64,000 nt of DNA from Rhodospirillales bacterium (GTDB taxonomy: Bacteria; Pseudomonadota; Alphaproteobacteria; Micavibrionales; Micavibrionaceae). The notes under the pieces are model-generated. The model did not search any database. It was given only the letters and a program-made list of their open reading frames with translations, and was not told the origin of the DNA. Each line of letters opens with the position of its first letter. Within the stretch, counting starts at the first letter, position 1. Shown piece after piece: positions 8,052-18,200 of the stretch. The stretch covers positions 1,860,001 to 1,924,000 of the forward strand of contig CP060239.1 of the NCBI GenBank assembly GCA_023898785.1, read 5' to 3'. The position numbers were made by a program, and so were the translations under genes.

Positions 8052-8849
8052 ATGTTTAAACCTAAAGCGGCAGACATGAATAATATTGTATGGAATTTTA
8101 AAGCACTGGTAGCCTTATCAGCGATGGTTTTGCTTGTTGGCGGGTGCGCATCAAATGGTGAAGACCGCGTTATGGCTGGTGAGGTTGAAGTTAGCGATCC
8201 GTTCGAGAAGGCTAACCGGGCAATTTTCTCGTTTAATACTGCGGTGGATAAAGCGGTTATTCATCCTGTTGCCAAAGGGTACAATGCGGTTGTGCCGAAT
8301 CCTGCACGTACAGGTATTGATAATGCGCTGAAGAATCTGCGTAGTCCTGCGAATTTCGCGAATCAGGTCTTGCAAGGTGATTTTGACGGTGCGGGCAATG
8401 TGGTTGTGCGTGCCGTTGTAAATACGCTTTTGGGTCTTGGTGGCTTGGTTGATCTGGCCGGCCATGAGGGTATTGAATACGAAGTTGAAGATTTTGGGCA
8501 AACGCTTGCTACATGGGGCGTTGGTCATGGGCCGTATTTGGTCGTGCCAATTTTAGGGCCGTCTTCTACACGCGATTATATCGGATATGCGGTTGATTCT
8601 TTTGCCGATCCGTTGCGCTGGTATCTCTTTAATATTGAAGAAGAGGGTATTTATTACGGTAAGGTCGGTGCAGATTACCTGAATTTGCGGGCGTCTTTGG
8701 TTGATGTTCTGGAAGATCTTGAGAAAAGTTCTATAGATTATTATGCTGCTACGCGCAGTGCGTATTATCAACGTCGCGAGGCTTTGGTTAATGATCAGGG
8801 GTCTGACGTGATTACTGCGCCAGCTATTCCTGATTATGATGATTATTAA
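8052..8849 (+). CDS. mlaA: MlaA/VacJ-family outer-membrane lipoprotein
   Basis: Removes mislocalised phospholipids from the outer leaflet of the outer membrane and hands them to MlaC. It has a lipoprotein signal with lipobox LVGGC (Cys32), then the MlaA domain: DPFEKANRAIFSFN, NLRSPANFANQVLQGDFDGAGN, GLGGLVDLAGHEGI, DFGQTLATWGVGHGPYLVVPILGPSS and RDYIGYAVDSFADPL. The start at 8052 has AAAGG upstream; Met9 (8076) is a possible alternative that keeps the lipobox. It is followed 22 bp later by mlaC. The inner-membrane MlaFED genes are not in the window. The 149 bp upstream are AT-rich and should hold the promoter. Confidence 0.93.
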   Translation: MFKPKAADMNNIVWNFKALVALSAMVLLVGGCASNGEDRVMAGEVEVSDPFEKANRAIFSFNTAVDKAVIHPVAKGYNAVVPNPARTGIDNALKNLRSPANFANQVLQGDFDGAGNVVVRAVVNTLLGLGGLVDLAGHEGIEYEVEDFGQTLATWGVGHGPYLVVPILGPSSTRDYIGYAVDSFADPLRWYLFNIEEEGIYYGKVGADYLNLRASLVDVLEDLEKSSIDYYAATRSAYYQRREALVNDQGSDVITAPAIPDYDDY

Positions 8850-8871
8850 GATGCGTGTTTTAGGCTATTAA

Positions 8872-9561
8872 ATGAATTTAGGCTCTTTGATCATGCAACG
8901 TAGATTCCTGTTTTCGAGTGTTTTGGCGTTGGGTCTGGTTTCCGGGATCGCTTCTCATGCTTCGCTTTTGAGCACTTCAGCTGCTCCAGTTTTAAATTCC
9001 AGGTTTGCGCATTTTGTAGCTGCTAATGCGCACGGGGATGAGGTGGCTTTGGCGGCTGAAAAATTTGTTGCTGCATTGGCAGATCAGGGCATAGGGTTTC
9101 TTTCTGATAAGAAAATTACGGAAGAGAAACGGCGCGCCGAATTTAAAGCGTTATTGAATAAAAATTTTGATATGAACACTATTGCCCGTTTTTCATTGGG
9201 GCGGTATTGGCGCAGTGCTACGCAGGCGCAGCGTGACGAGTATGTGGTGTTGTTTAAAAAGATGATCGTGGATGTTTATTCTGCGCGTTTTAGCGATTAT
9301 CAGGGGCAGGAAATTGAAGTTGTAGGGTCGCGTAAAGAAGGTGAACGCGATATTCTCGTGCATTCACTTCTTCGGCAAGATGGTGGGCCGGATGTCAAAG
9401 TTGACTGGCGTGTTCGTAATCGCAGCGGCGCTTATCAGGTTATAGATGTGATTGTGGAGGGTGTGAGCATGGCGATGACGCAGCGCTCTGATTTTTCTTC
9501 TGTCGTGCAACGCGGTGGCGGCGATGTAGAAGCTCTTCTGGTGCATTTGCGCCAAGAATAG
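8872..9561 (+). CDS. mlaC: MlaC/Ttg2D-family periplasmic phospholipid-binding protein
   Basis: Periplasmic carrier shuttling phospholipid between MlaA and the inner-membrane Mla complex. About 229 residues: an N-terminal signal sequence (RRFLFSSVLALGLVSGIASHA), then a Tgt2/MlaC domain with FKALLNKNFDMNTIARFSLGRYWR, YVVLFKKMIVDVYSARFSDY, VKVDWRVRN-GAYQVIDVIVEGVSMAMTQRSDF. The start may be 8872 or Met8 (8893); both have a weak TAGG upstream. It probably shares a transcript with mlaA. Confidence 0.92.
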   Translation: MNLGSLIMQRRFLFSSVLALGLVSGIASHASLLSTSAAPVLNSRFAHFVAANAHGDEVALAAEKFVAALADQGIGFLSDKKITEEKRRAEFKALLNKNFDMNTIARFSLGRYWRSATQAQRDEYVVLFKKMIVDVYSARFSDYQGQEIEVVGSRKEGERDILVHSLLRQDGGPDVKVDWRVRNRSGAYQVIDVIVEGVSMAMTQRSDFSSVVQRGGGDVEALLVHLRQE

Positions 9562-9602
9562 GTTGTTTCCTGCTCAAGTTTTAAGAGTGTATTTTTCGTT
9601 TT

Positions 9603-12386
9603 TTAATCTGCGATGATTGCCAGGTCGCCTTTGGCGGTGCCGCGGACCTGGTTTCCGATAAGCAGCGTTCCTTTATATACATTGCTGGATAGTTTTCCAG
9701 CCGGATCGCCTGCGTTTTCCTGGAAGGTTGAAACTGAAACGCCCATCCAGCGCAGGATGTTGTTTGGAATAAGGTCAACCAGCTTGAAGCAGGATAGTCC
9801 TATCAGGTAGCAGATAATGGCGTACATTGCGGTGAAGAAAAACTCATCTACTGTGCCTCGGGCGATATTAAGGTTGGAAAGTGTTCCTGCCGGTGCGCTG
9901 CCGGTTACTATATTGGCTTCGAGCTCTTCGTCATAGCCTCCCAAATTGCCAATGACGAGATCAAAAATCTGGTTTAATACATTTACCAGCGCTGAGAATA
10001 TGCTGATGCTGGCCACAAACCCGAAGATGATAAGGGTTGGGCGCAGGAAGATTTCCAGTAGCAGGAAGTATCCGTTTGTTGCGCCCGGGCCGACAACGCC
10101 TTCACCATCAATGCGTAAATGCGCAAGCGCCCATAGCGGCATGGCAACGATGGCTTCAAATATGCTTTTGATCCATCCGCTGACGGCGAACATAAAGTAA
10201 ATGAAGGGCAGGAATGGCAGAACGTAGTATAGAATTGCTGCGATGCCGACTGTAATGATGACCAAAGCGAACAGGAAGTTTCCGGCGGGGCCAGCGCCTT
10301 CTGCGAATTGATCCAATTTAAAACCAAGCCCTTTGACGCCGCTTAGTGCAGCACCGTATGCAGCGTTGCGTACTACGGCTTCCATCATGCTTTTACCGAG
10401 AGCCGAGAGTTGTGCCAGTGGGTGTACGTTTGTATTGTTGCGCATTTCAAACAGGCCGTTTGTACCAAACAGGGAATTGACGTAGTCGATTATGATGTTG
10501 CCTGTTGGTTGATCGAAGTTTGATTGTTGTGCAGAACCGTTTTGTGTCCAGAATTCGTAGGCCTCAACCATAGCGGTTAGCATGTTGCGCTCGTCGTCTT
10601 TTATCTCCATGAGGACATTGACGCCCATAGCGTCTGCCATATTTTGGTTGAAGAGGCTACTTGTTCTGATGAGCTCATTTTGCTGTCTGTTATTTCTCAT
10701 TGCGGTTTCCATGAGAAGTGGGAGGAGTGATGCTTTAGGGATATTGAGTGAGGCGGTGGTGATGGCACCGTTCATTGCTGCGATTTTGTTATACCAAATG
10801 GCTGCGCCGGCCCAGCCGCGTTCGATGATTTCGGTTGGCACAGCGAAGTCGCCTTGTGCGCGTTGAATCTGGATTGCGCCCATAGTGACGAGTTTTACAG
10901 AGTTTACGTAAAATGCAATTTCGCTTTTTACCCAGGTTTCGTCGTGAATGGGGCTGCAGTTTGGATCGTAAGCTTCTTCTGTGATTTTGTGTTTTACAAA
11001 ACACTCGGATCGGTCTTTATATTGTTGATCATTCCACAGGCTTTTTACCAAGTCGTAGTATACGTTGAAAATCATATTTGCACCGGGTTCTTCAATGCCT
11101 TGAACCTGTATCATGACTTCACCACAGTAGGGTTTTACGTTTCCTTTGAGTCCTTGGTATTGTGTTGAGAGTTCTCCGGGTTTTGCGGGGTCGTCTCCAG
11201 CTTCACCTAAGCGGCCGAAGCGTATGGTTATTGTTCCACGATAGGCAAAATCAAGGGCGTTGGGGTAGCTTAAGCCGTTAAAATCGAGCGCATTTGGTGT
11301 AAGCGTTGCCCCGTTTATGGTTGGGGTTATGTTTGCCGGGGGAGTGGAACGCACTACATAAGCATCTATTTTTTTTTCGGGGCCTTCCTGAAGGTGGTAA
11401 GCTGCAGCGCAGGTTCGGGCGAGGTACATCGTTTGGAGCAGGTCGTTGACTTCTGAAATCGGTGTGTTGGGCTGGGCCACCAGATCATATTGCTGGCTTA
11501 AATAGTTTGCAGACAGGCTTGGTGATGGCCCTCCGCCATTAAAGACCGTCCAGGCATTTGTCGCCATGTTGGAGCCGAGCTGCACTATTTTAAAAGTGAT
11601 TAACTGGGCTGCGTTGAGACCCTGATTGGGGCCGCCTGCCCAGTTCATAGGGACAAGCAGGGCAAAAAATAAAATTAATCTGACGGGGGCCCAGGCTTTA
11701 TTAAAGCGTTGTCCGAAGGGCGTTCCTGAAGCGGCGGTTTCAGCGATTATTGCAATACACAGATATATGATGACAAGAGAACCAACCCAGAAAATTCCAT
11801 AAGCATAAAACTGTAAGATGCGGTGCAAGGCGATATGGAAGGGGAAAGGGTAAGCGGTGGGTGTGCTGGATAAAGTAACGCCTTTTAGATCTGTGCAAGG
11901 TACACCAAGATTGGAGATGCAGGAGTTAAAAAAACCTGTTAGTCCAAAAATTCGGTCCAGAAGGATGAACGCGATATCCTGTTCCGGGCCGAGTGAACCG
12001 GTTGTTGTATTCGGGTTTGGGAACAGGTCGGTGATGCCTAACGCAAGGGCAGGATGTTCGGCCGTGATCGCGACGATCAGAAGTATGAATTGCAGTCCTA
12101 ATAAAATTAACCCCACAAGAATTGTAAAATAAATAATGATCTGATCTATGTGTTTTCGGTCGAAAACGAGGTTGTTTGCCGCTTCGGCCATGACATGGCG
12201 AATTCCGAACTGACCTATATTTTGAGGGTTCAGATAAGGGTGTCCTGTGGGGAGAAGGCGGACATTGCTAAAAATTAGCGCTATCGTATAAGCCAAATGT
12301 GTAAAACCGTTTTTGAAAAGCGCAGAAATCCGGGGAATGAACCCGGGGAGGAGCGTATATTTCAGGATTTTACTTTGTGTTCCCAT
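9603..12386 (-). CDS. DotA/TraY-like membrane protein, paralogue 3 of 3
   Basis: A 927-residue polytopic protein resembling DotA/TraY of IVB (I-type) secretion and conjugation systems. Membrane segments cluster near the N-terminus (about residues 29-46, 81-108, 188-246). A long periplasmic-type region runs from about 250 to 690, and the C-terminal bundle carries the best conserved block (YYVLPFLPFIYFMFAV, AMPLWALAHLRIDGEG, RPTLIIFGFVASISIFSAL, DEFFFTAMYAIICYL, IPNNILRWMG). It is last in a three-gene array with 50 bp before it. It lacks an obvious SD, unlike its upstream neighbour. The role in this organism is unknown; no other Dot/Icm component is visible here. Confidence 0.8.
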   Translation of the reverse strand: MGTQSKILKYTLLPGFIPRISALFKNGFTHLAYTIALIFSNVRLLPTGHPYLNPQNIGQFGIRHVMAEAANNLVFDRKHIDQIIIYFTILVGLILLGLQFILLIVAITAEHPALALGITDLFPNPNTTTGSLGPEQDIAFILLDRIFGLTGFFNSCISNLGVPCTDLKGVTLSSTPTAYPFPFHIALHRILQFYAYGIFWVGSLVIIYLCIAIIAETAASGTPFGQRFNKAWAPVRLILFFALLVPMNWAGGPNQGLNAAQLITFKIVQLGSNMATNAWTVFNGGGPSPSLSANYLSQQYDLVAQPNTPISEVNDLLQTMYLARTCAAAYHLQEGPEKKIDAYVVRSTPPANITPTINGATLTPNALDFNGLSYPNALDFAYRGTITIRFGRLGEAGDDPAKPGELSTQYQGLKGNVKPYCGEVMIQVQGIEEPGANMIFNVYYDLVKSLWNDQQYKDRSECFVKHKITEEAYDPNCSPIHDETWVKSEIAFYVNSVKLVTMGAIQIQRAQGDFAVPTEIIERGWAGAAIWYNKIAAMNGAITTASLNIPKASLLPLLMETAMRNNRQQNELIRTSSLFNQNMADAMGVNVLMEIKDDERNMLTAMVEAYEFWTQNGSAQQSNFDQPTGNIIIDYVNSLFGTNGLFEMRNNTNVHPLAQLSALGKSMMEAVVRNAAYGAALSGVKGLGFKLDQFAEGAGPAGNFLFALVIITVGIAAILYYVLPFLPFIYFMFAVSGWIKSIFEAIVAMPLWALAHLRIDGEGVVGPGATNGYFLLLEIFLRPTLIIFGFVASISIFSALVNVLNQIFDLVIGNLGGYDEELEANIVTGSAPAGTLSNLNIARGTVDEFFFTAMYAIICYLIGLSCFKLVDLIPNNILRWMGVSVSTFQENAGDPAGKLSSNVYKGTLLIGNQVRGTAKGDLAIIAD

Positions 12387-12436
12387 TTATCCATTTTCAT
12401 CTTTAAACGTTGTTTTTTGTACGTTTCTATCTTTTG

Positions 12437-15250
12437 TTATTTAAACAGTCCTTTTAGTCCGCCGCCGATAGCACCAAGTGTTTGCTGTGAGCCGACGGTT
12501 GCCGTTCCGATCAAGCTTTGACCTGCATCTTCGCGCTGGTCTCCAAATGTTGCAACAGATTGTCCCATCCAGCGCAGGATGTTGTTTGGAATCATGTCGA
12601 CCAGTTTAAAGGAGGACATTCCCATCAGATAAACGATGATGACGTAGATAACCGTGAAGAAGAATTCATCAATTGCTCCCCGCCATTCTGCGACTTTTGA
12701 GGTTGCGGCGGCGCCTGAGAGTTCGAGTTCGGTATCAAAACCGCCAAGGTTAGCAACGACCAGATCAAATGTTTGATTTAATACACTGACCAGCGCCGAG
12801 AAAATCGAGATGCTGGCCAGCAGTCCAAAGATGATTAAAATGGGTCGTAAAAAGACTTCGAAAATCAGGAAATAGCCACTGACCGCGGCTTGTCCGGCCA
12901 AGCCGTTGCCGTCGATTCGCAAATGCGCCAAAGCCCAAAGCGGGGCGCCGACCATAGCTTCAAAAATACCTTTTACCCATCCGCCAACTGCAAAGAAGAA
13001 GTAGATAAAGGGCAGGAAGGGGACTACGTAGAACAGGACGAATCCAGCGGTCAGGCCGATTGTTGAAAATGTTATGATGAAGCCTGATGCAATTTTTGCC
13101 GCTTCTCCGGTCATGTCCAGATTCTTTACTAATGTACCTGTCAGTGCGCCAATACCGGCATAGCCGAGGTTTCGAACCGAGGCTTCGATAAGCGAGCGGC
13201 CAACGCCGGCCAGTTGAGCCAGGGGATGTACGTCGGAGTTTTGACGCATGCTGAACAGCCCGTTTGTGCCCAGAAACGTATTCATAATGTCGATCATTGC
13301 GTTGCCTGTGGGGGCGGAGTGCGATGTTGTGACGCCGCCGCCTTTTTGAAAGAAATCAAAGGCTTCCCATAGAATGGGGGCGATTTTTTCTTCTATGGGC
13401 TTTAGCCCTCCTGTGGCAGCACTTGAGGTTGATGTTGGATTAAAGCGTTCATTAAAGTCAACGTTTTGTTCGCCCTGGCGTTTTTTTGCGTATACTTTTT
13501 CCATGACGTGCGGGTAGCGTGAGGGCATCGGAATGTTGAGCGTGGCCGTTGTCAGCGCGCCGTTCATGTCGGCAACGCGGTTGTACCAGATCCCGGCGCC
13601 GGCCCAGCCTTTGTCACGCAGATTGGCGTCAGTTTGCCAACGCTGGGACTGGCGCATTTCCGGTGCGGCGCCGTTGGTGCCCAACGCGCCCAAGATGCCT
13701 GTGGATGGCGTACTTGGAGTACCGGTTAATATTTCACGCAGGTCAAGCCGGTAGAAGTCCTGCAGGGCGGTTTTCCATTCAGTTGTATGGAGGTTTAAGC
13801 CTTGTTGATGGTAACTGGTCGGTGCAGTTGAAAAGAATGTTTTTACTTTGACTAAATTCTGGGCGTAGGGCGGCACTGTCAATGCCGGGGTTGGACCATT
13901 GCCTTCCATGGTTACGAACCATAATTCCTTGAGGATAAACCAGTAGTATTCCTGTAGTGTTTCGATGCCAGGCTCTGCCGTGCCGGGGGCTCTGGGATCA
14001 GAAAGTTTAAATGTCAGTTCGCCGCAGGTCGGGTGGACATAGCCCATGAGGTCGCCGTATTTGTCTTCATCCCGGCGTCCGAAGCGGATGATGACCTGGT
14101 TTTCGCCGTCTGCAAAATTTATGAGCTGCGCATATGAGACATTTGTGTTATTTACCTCGAGATGATTTTCGGGCAGTTTTAAAGGATCGCCGACCAGGTA
14201 AAATTTAACAGGCTGAGGGGGGGCATGGGCAACGGCTTCAGCTTCGGTGCATACTTTTGCAGCATACATGAATTGTAAAAGTCCGCCGACTTCCGGGACG
14301 TTGGGAACGCCCACAAGGTTGGCTGCTGAGGCCGTGTCACTGTTCAGAAGGTTTTCAAAGGCGCTGCCATATGTGGCGTTTAATGTGTCGTTAAACAGGT
14401 TCCAGCCGTTGGTCGCAAAACCCGAGCCGTATTTTGCAGCATAAAGCACAATATATTGCGCTGAGTTATATCCATAGCCGATTGGAAAAAGCAGGCCAAA
14501 AGCCATGACAAAGCGGATCGGCGCCCAGACCTTGTTAAAACGTTTGCCCATCGGGGTTCCGCTTTCCGCCGTTTCCAGAGCGATTGTGAAAATAAAATAC
14601 ATTCCTATGAATGCTGCAACCACGGTGAGGCCGATATTATAAAGTTGGAAGAGTTGGTGTAGGCCTCTATGAATGGCGAAAGGGAATACTGTCGGGTCAT
14701 ATGACCATGTTCCGCCCGGTGCGCCTGCGGCGGTTGCAATAGGGTTTCCATCAATAGTGGTACAGGGTACGCCGACTGAAACACAGGAGTTGAAGATACC
14801 CGGGACGCCAAAGACCATATCCATCAATATGTTGGCGATGTCTTGTGCTTCATTGCCTGAGGCTGCTGTTGAGAAAAATCCTGGAAAGGTTGTCGGCATT
14901 GCAGCCATTGCCGGTTGCATAAATACGGCGAGGCTTAACAAACCAAACTGTAAGGCCATTAATATGAGGCCAAACAGGATACAGAAGAATAATAAGATCT
15001 GGTCGATGTTCTTTGTTGAAAAAACAATGTTATTGGCGGCTTCGGCCAGAACGTGACGGATGCCGAAACGTCCCATATTTGAAGGGTTCAGGTAGGGGTG
15101 CTCTGCAGGTAAAAGACGCACCGAGCCGTATACAAGGGCGATGAAATAAGGAATATATTGAAAGCCGGAGGCGAAGAGATCGCGAAAACGCTGCCGAAAG
15201 CCCGGCATTACTGCGTATTTTATTATATTTTTTCGCGTTACACTTTGCAT
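12437..15250 (-). CDS. DotA/TraY-like membrane protein, paralogue 2 of 3
   Basis: A 937-residue paralogue of its two neighbours with the same order: an N-terminal segment ending LLPAEHPYLNPSNMGRFGIR, a shared ...RHVLAEAANNIVF...IDQILLFF block, a variable central region with repeated cysteine-containing stretches, and the conserved C-terminal bundle (VVPFLPFIYFFFAVGG, GAPLWALAHLRIDGNG, RPILIIFGLLASISIFSAL, IPNNILRWMGQSVATF). A GGAGGAAAG ribosome site precedes the ATG. It starts 27 bp after the stop of the upstream gene, so the array is very likely one transcript. DotA forms a ring at the inner membrane in Legionella (known for the family); whether this one does is inference. Confidence 0.8.
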   Translation of the reverse strand: MQSVTRKNIIKYAVMPGFRQRFRDLFASGFQYIPYFIALVYGSVRLLPAEHPYLNPSNMGRFGIRHVLAEAANNIVFSTKNIDQILLFFCILFGLILMALQFGLLSLAVFMQPAMAAMPTTFPGFFSTAASGNEAQDIANILMDMVFGVPGIFNSCVSVGVPCTTIDGNPIATAAGAPGGTWSYDPTVFPFAIHRGLHQLFQLYNIGLTVVAAFIGMYFIFTIALETAESGTPMGKRFNKVWAPIRFVMAFGLLFPIGYGYNSAQYIVLYAAKYGSGFATNGWNLFNDTLNATYGSAFENLLNSDTASAANLVGVPNVPEVGGLLQFMYAAKVCTEAEAVAHAPPQPVKFYLVGDPLKLPENHLEVNNTNVSYAQLINFADGENQVIIRFGRRDEDKYGDLMGYVHPTCGELTFKLSDPRAPGTAEPGIETLQEYYWFILKELWFVTMEGNGPTPALTVPPYAQNLVKVKTFFSTAPTSYHQQGLNLHTTEWKTALQDFYRLDLREILTGTPSTPSTGILGALGTNGAAPEMRQSQRWQTDANLRDKGWAGAGIWYNRVADMNGALTTATLNIPMPSRYPHVMEKVYAKKRQGEQNVDFNERFNPTSTSSAATGGLKPIEEKIAPILWEAFDFFQKGGGVTTSHSAPTGNAMIDIMNTFLGTNGLFSMRQNSDVHPLAQLAGVGRSLIEASVRNLGYAGIGALTGTLVKNLDMTGEAAKIASGFIITFSTIGLTAGFVLFYVVPFLPFIYFFFAVGGWVKGIFEAMVGAPLWALAHLRIDGNGLAGQAAVSGYFLIFEVFLRPILIIFGLLASISIFSALVSVLNQTFDLVVANLGGFDTELELSGAAATSKVAEWRGAIDEFFFTVIYVIIVYLMGMSSFKLVDMIPNNILRWMGQSVATFGDQREDAGQSLIGTATVGSQQTLGAIGGGLKGLFK

Positions 15251-15277
15251 GTTTAAATTTCTTTCCTCCTTCTTACT

Positions 15278-18200
15278 CTATGGAGCAGCTCTTTCTGTGG
15301 TAGCTGCACCTCTTGCGACGTTTCCTACAACGCCTCCAAGACCACCGGCCAGATCTTTAACTCCGCCAGCAATTTCGCGGCCAGCGGTCATACCACCCAG
15401 AGCGGCATAGCGGGTCAGGCCTTCTGTCGGGTCCTGGTTAATGTCGCCGAAGGATGAGACGCCTTGTCCCATCCAGCGCAGGATGTTGTCCGGAATTTTA
15501 TCGATCAGTTTGAAGGACGCGGTTGCGAGCATATATACGATGATCGCATATAAAACGGTATAGAAAAATTCATCGACAATGGCACGTTTGAACTTGAAGT
15601 CTGCGGCAATGGCGATTGTCGGGTCGCTGTTATGGCCGCCGACATTGTCTGTGACCATCAACCAGATGAAGTTCAAGACTCGTACTTGTGCGGTGAAGAT
15701 CAGCATGGCGGCGATGAGGCCTGCGACCGACAAAATCGGACGTACAAAGATTTCAAAAATCAGGAAATACCCATTTAAGGCGGATTCGCCGGGCAGTCCA
15801 TCGCCGTCAATTCTTAAGTGTGCCAAGGCCCATAGCGGTACGCCAACCATTGCTTCGAAAATGGTTTTAATCCATGAGGCTACAGCAAAGTAGAAATATA
15901 CAAATGGCAGGAATGGCAGGACGTAAAAGAGTACGAGCCCTGCTGTCAGTCCGACGAAAGCAGTAGATAATACGAGGCCGCTGACGGCGTCAGCTAACGG
16001 ACCGGCCGCGGTGTCGAGCGCTTTGGAAATACCACCACCAGCAGCGCCCATAGAGGCTCCTGCAACATTTCGGATGGCGGATTCGACAAGGCCTTTACCG
16101 AGCGCGACGAGTTGTGCCAGCGGGTGGATGTTTGCGTTTTCGTCGTTCATGGCGAATAAGCCGTTTGTTCCGAAAACGAGATTCATACCCGTTTCAAGGG
16201 CGTTTGTGGTATTGGCTTTTTCGCTTTTTGCCATGTTTTTGTTACTTTTATTCCAGTATTCAAGGACACGATATTCAATCATCGCAATTGGGGCAGCGCC
16301 TGATTCCACGTGGCTTAGTTTAAGGCCTGCGCTTTGTGATTTGGTGTTAGGGTTGTAGGCCTGGATGCCGGAAGGGTCGCTGTCTTGTTTACCTTTTTCC
16401 TTTTTTACCTTTTCCATTAAATATGGATAAACGTTCATTTCCGGTACGTTGAAGAAGGTGTTCATGAAAGCGCCATTGGCTTGGGCGATTTTGTTGAACC
16501 ATATACCTGCGCCGCCCCAACCGCGTTGGAGCAGGGCATTATCAACAGCGAATTCTCTGGTGCCCTGATTATAGTCGACCCAAATTTGGGTTAGTTTGGT
16601 GTTGAGCGTAACTTGTAATTCGTTTGTTGCTTCTTGTTTCCACTCTGCCGAGATGTTGTGGGTCGCGCAATCACGCTTGTCTTCTGTTTTGGGAGGAGGA
16701 AGCGGGGCGCCACAATCGTTATGCGGAAGGTCAAGGTTTGGGGAGAATAAGCCGCCACCTGCGCAGCCGATATTACAGGCTGAATCTTCAGGTTTTTTTG
16801 ACGGGTTTTGTTCGAGCATCGCCATGCGGCCGGCAAAATCGATGTAGTTTTCGTTTATATTTACGTCGTGCCAGTGGTCGCGGATGAGTTCAAAATACAT
16901 GCGCTGGACGGCGACAGACCCCAGATATCCGTCTGTGGCGTGAACGTTACCAGCGTTGGTCGGGCGCCGGTCTGTTACAGGGATGCGGATTTCACCGCAG
17001 GTTGCCTGGACCTGTCCAGGTTCGTCTTTGAACATTTCTTCTTCCTGGTCGGATATGGTCCAGTCACCATTAATGTCCCAATCGCCACGACGGCCAAAGC
17101 GGATGACGATGTCGCCGCTGGTGTAAAATTGCAGCGCCTGTTCATATGTTGTTCCGGGCAGGACTTCAAGAAATTCATTGGGATCGATGCCTGCCTGCCA
17201 GGCGGTCGGGGTTTTGACCAGATAAGGTTTTACGCCGTAGCGGTTGTTCAAATAAGTGGGTATTTGTCCCGGGTTTTCGGGGTAATCGACTCGTATATCT
17301 CCAGGCGGGTTTGCCGGCGCTGTGTTTTTCGCAATGCGTGGATCGTGCAGATAATGCGCATAAGCGCAGCCGTGCACGATTGAGAACATCTCGGCGAGTA
17401 AAGAGGCATCCGGGGGCTTTGGCATGGCGATCAGGTTTTCCGCTTCGCCGGCGATGTTTCCTGCTGCGCCACCGGGCATGTTTGCGGCAACCTGCTGGTT
17501 AAACGTGATCCAGCCATTCGTGGCCATGCTTGAGCCGAACTTGGCGGCAGCGAAGGTAATATATTGTCCTGAGTTGTATCCTAAACCTAAAGGGATCAAC
17601 AATCCTACAGCGACGACCAGGCGTACCGGCACCCAGAGGTTTTTGAAACGTTGACCGAAGGGCGAGCCTGTTACTGCCGTTTCGACTATGACGACGACCA
17701 CATAGTAAGAGAAAATGATGGTTCCGATCAGAAGGATGCCAATGGAGTAGAATCTAAATAAATTATGGAGCGCAAGATGGAATGGCCAGGGGTATACTGC
17801 GCCCGTTGCTGCTGGCGGTTTATCCGGGTTGCATTCAATATTTTGCGATACGCAGGAATCAAAAAAGTTGTTTACGCCGTCTCCAACGCCGAAAACCTGG
17901 TCCATGAGCATGTAGGCAATATCATATGTCGGTGCGGGCGTTACGAAAATTGAAGCGGCTATAGCCGAGCCGAAAAACAGGCCGAGCGCCAGCATAATTA
18001 TTTGTGTGCCTATTATCACAACGCCGGTGAGCATGAGCGTGAAAACAATCAATTGGTCGATATTATTATGGTTGATGACCAATGCGTTGGCGGCTTCGGC
18101 GATGACGTGGCGGATGCCGTATTTGCCAATATTTTGAGGGTTCAGATAAGGGTGGTTATTCGGCAGCAGGCGAACCATTGAATAAATTTGTGCCATTAGG

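Noticed and set aside
16808..17383. 191-residue plus-strand ORF
   Set aside because: Shadow of the first DotA-like gene, whose translation is protein-like with conserved blocks; no SD or similarity.
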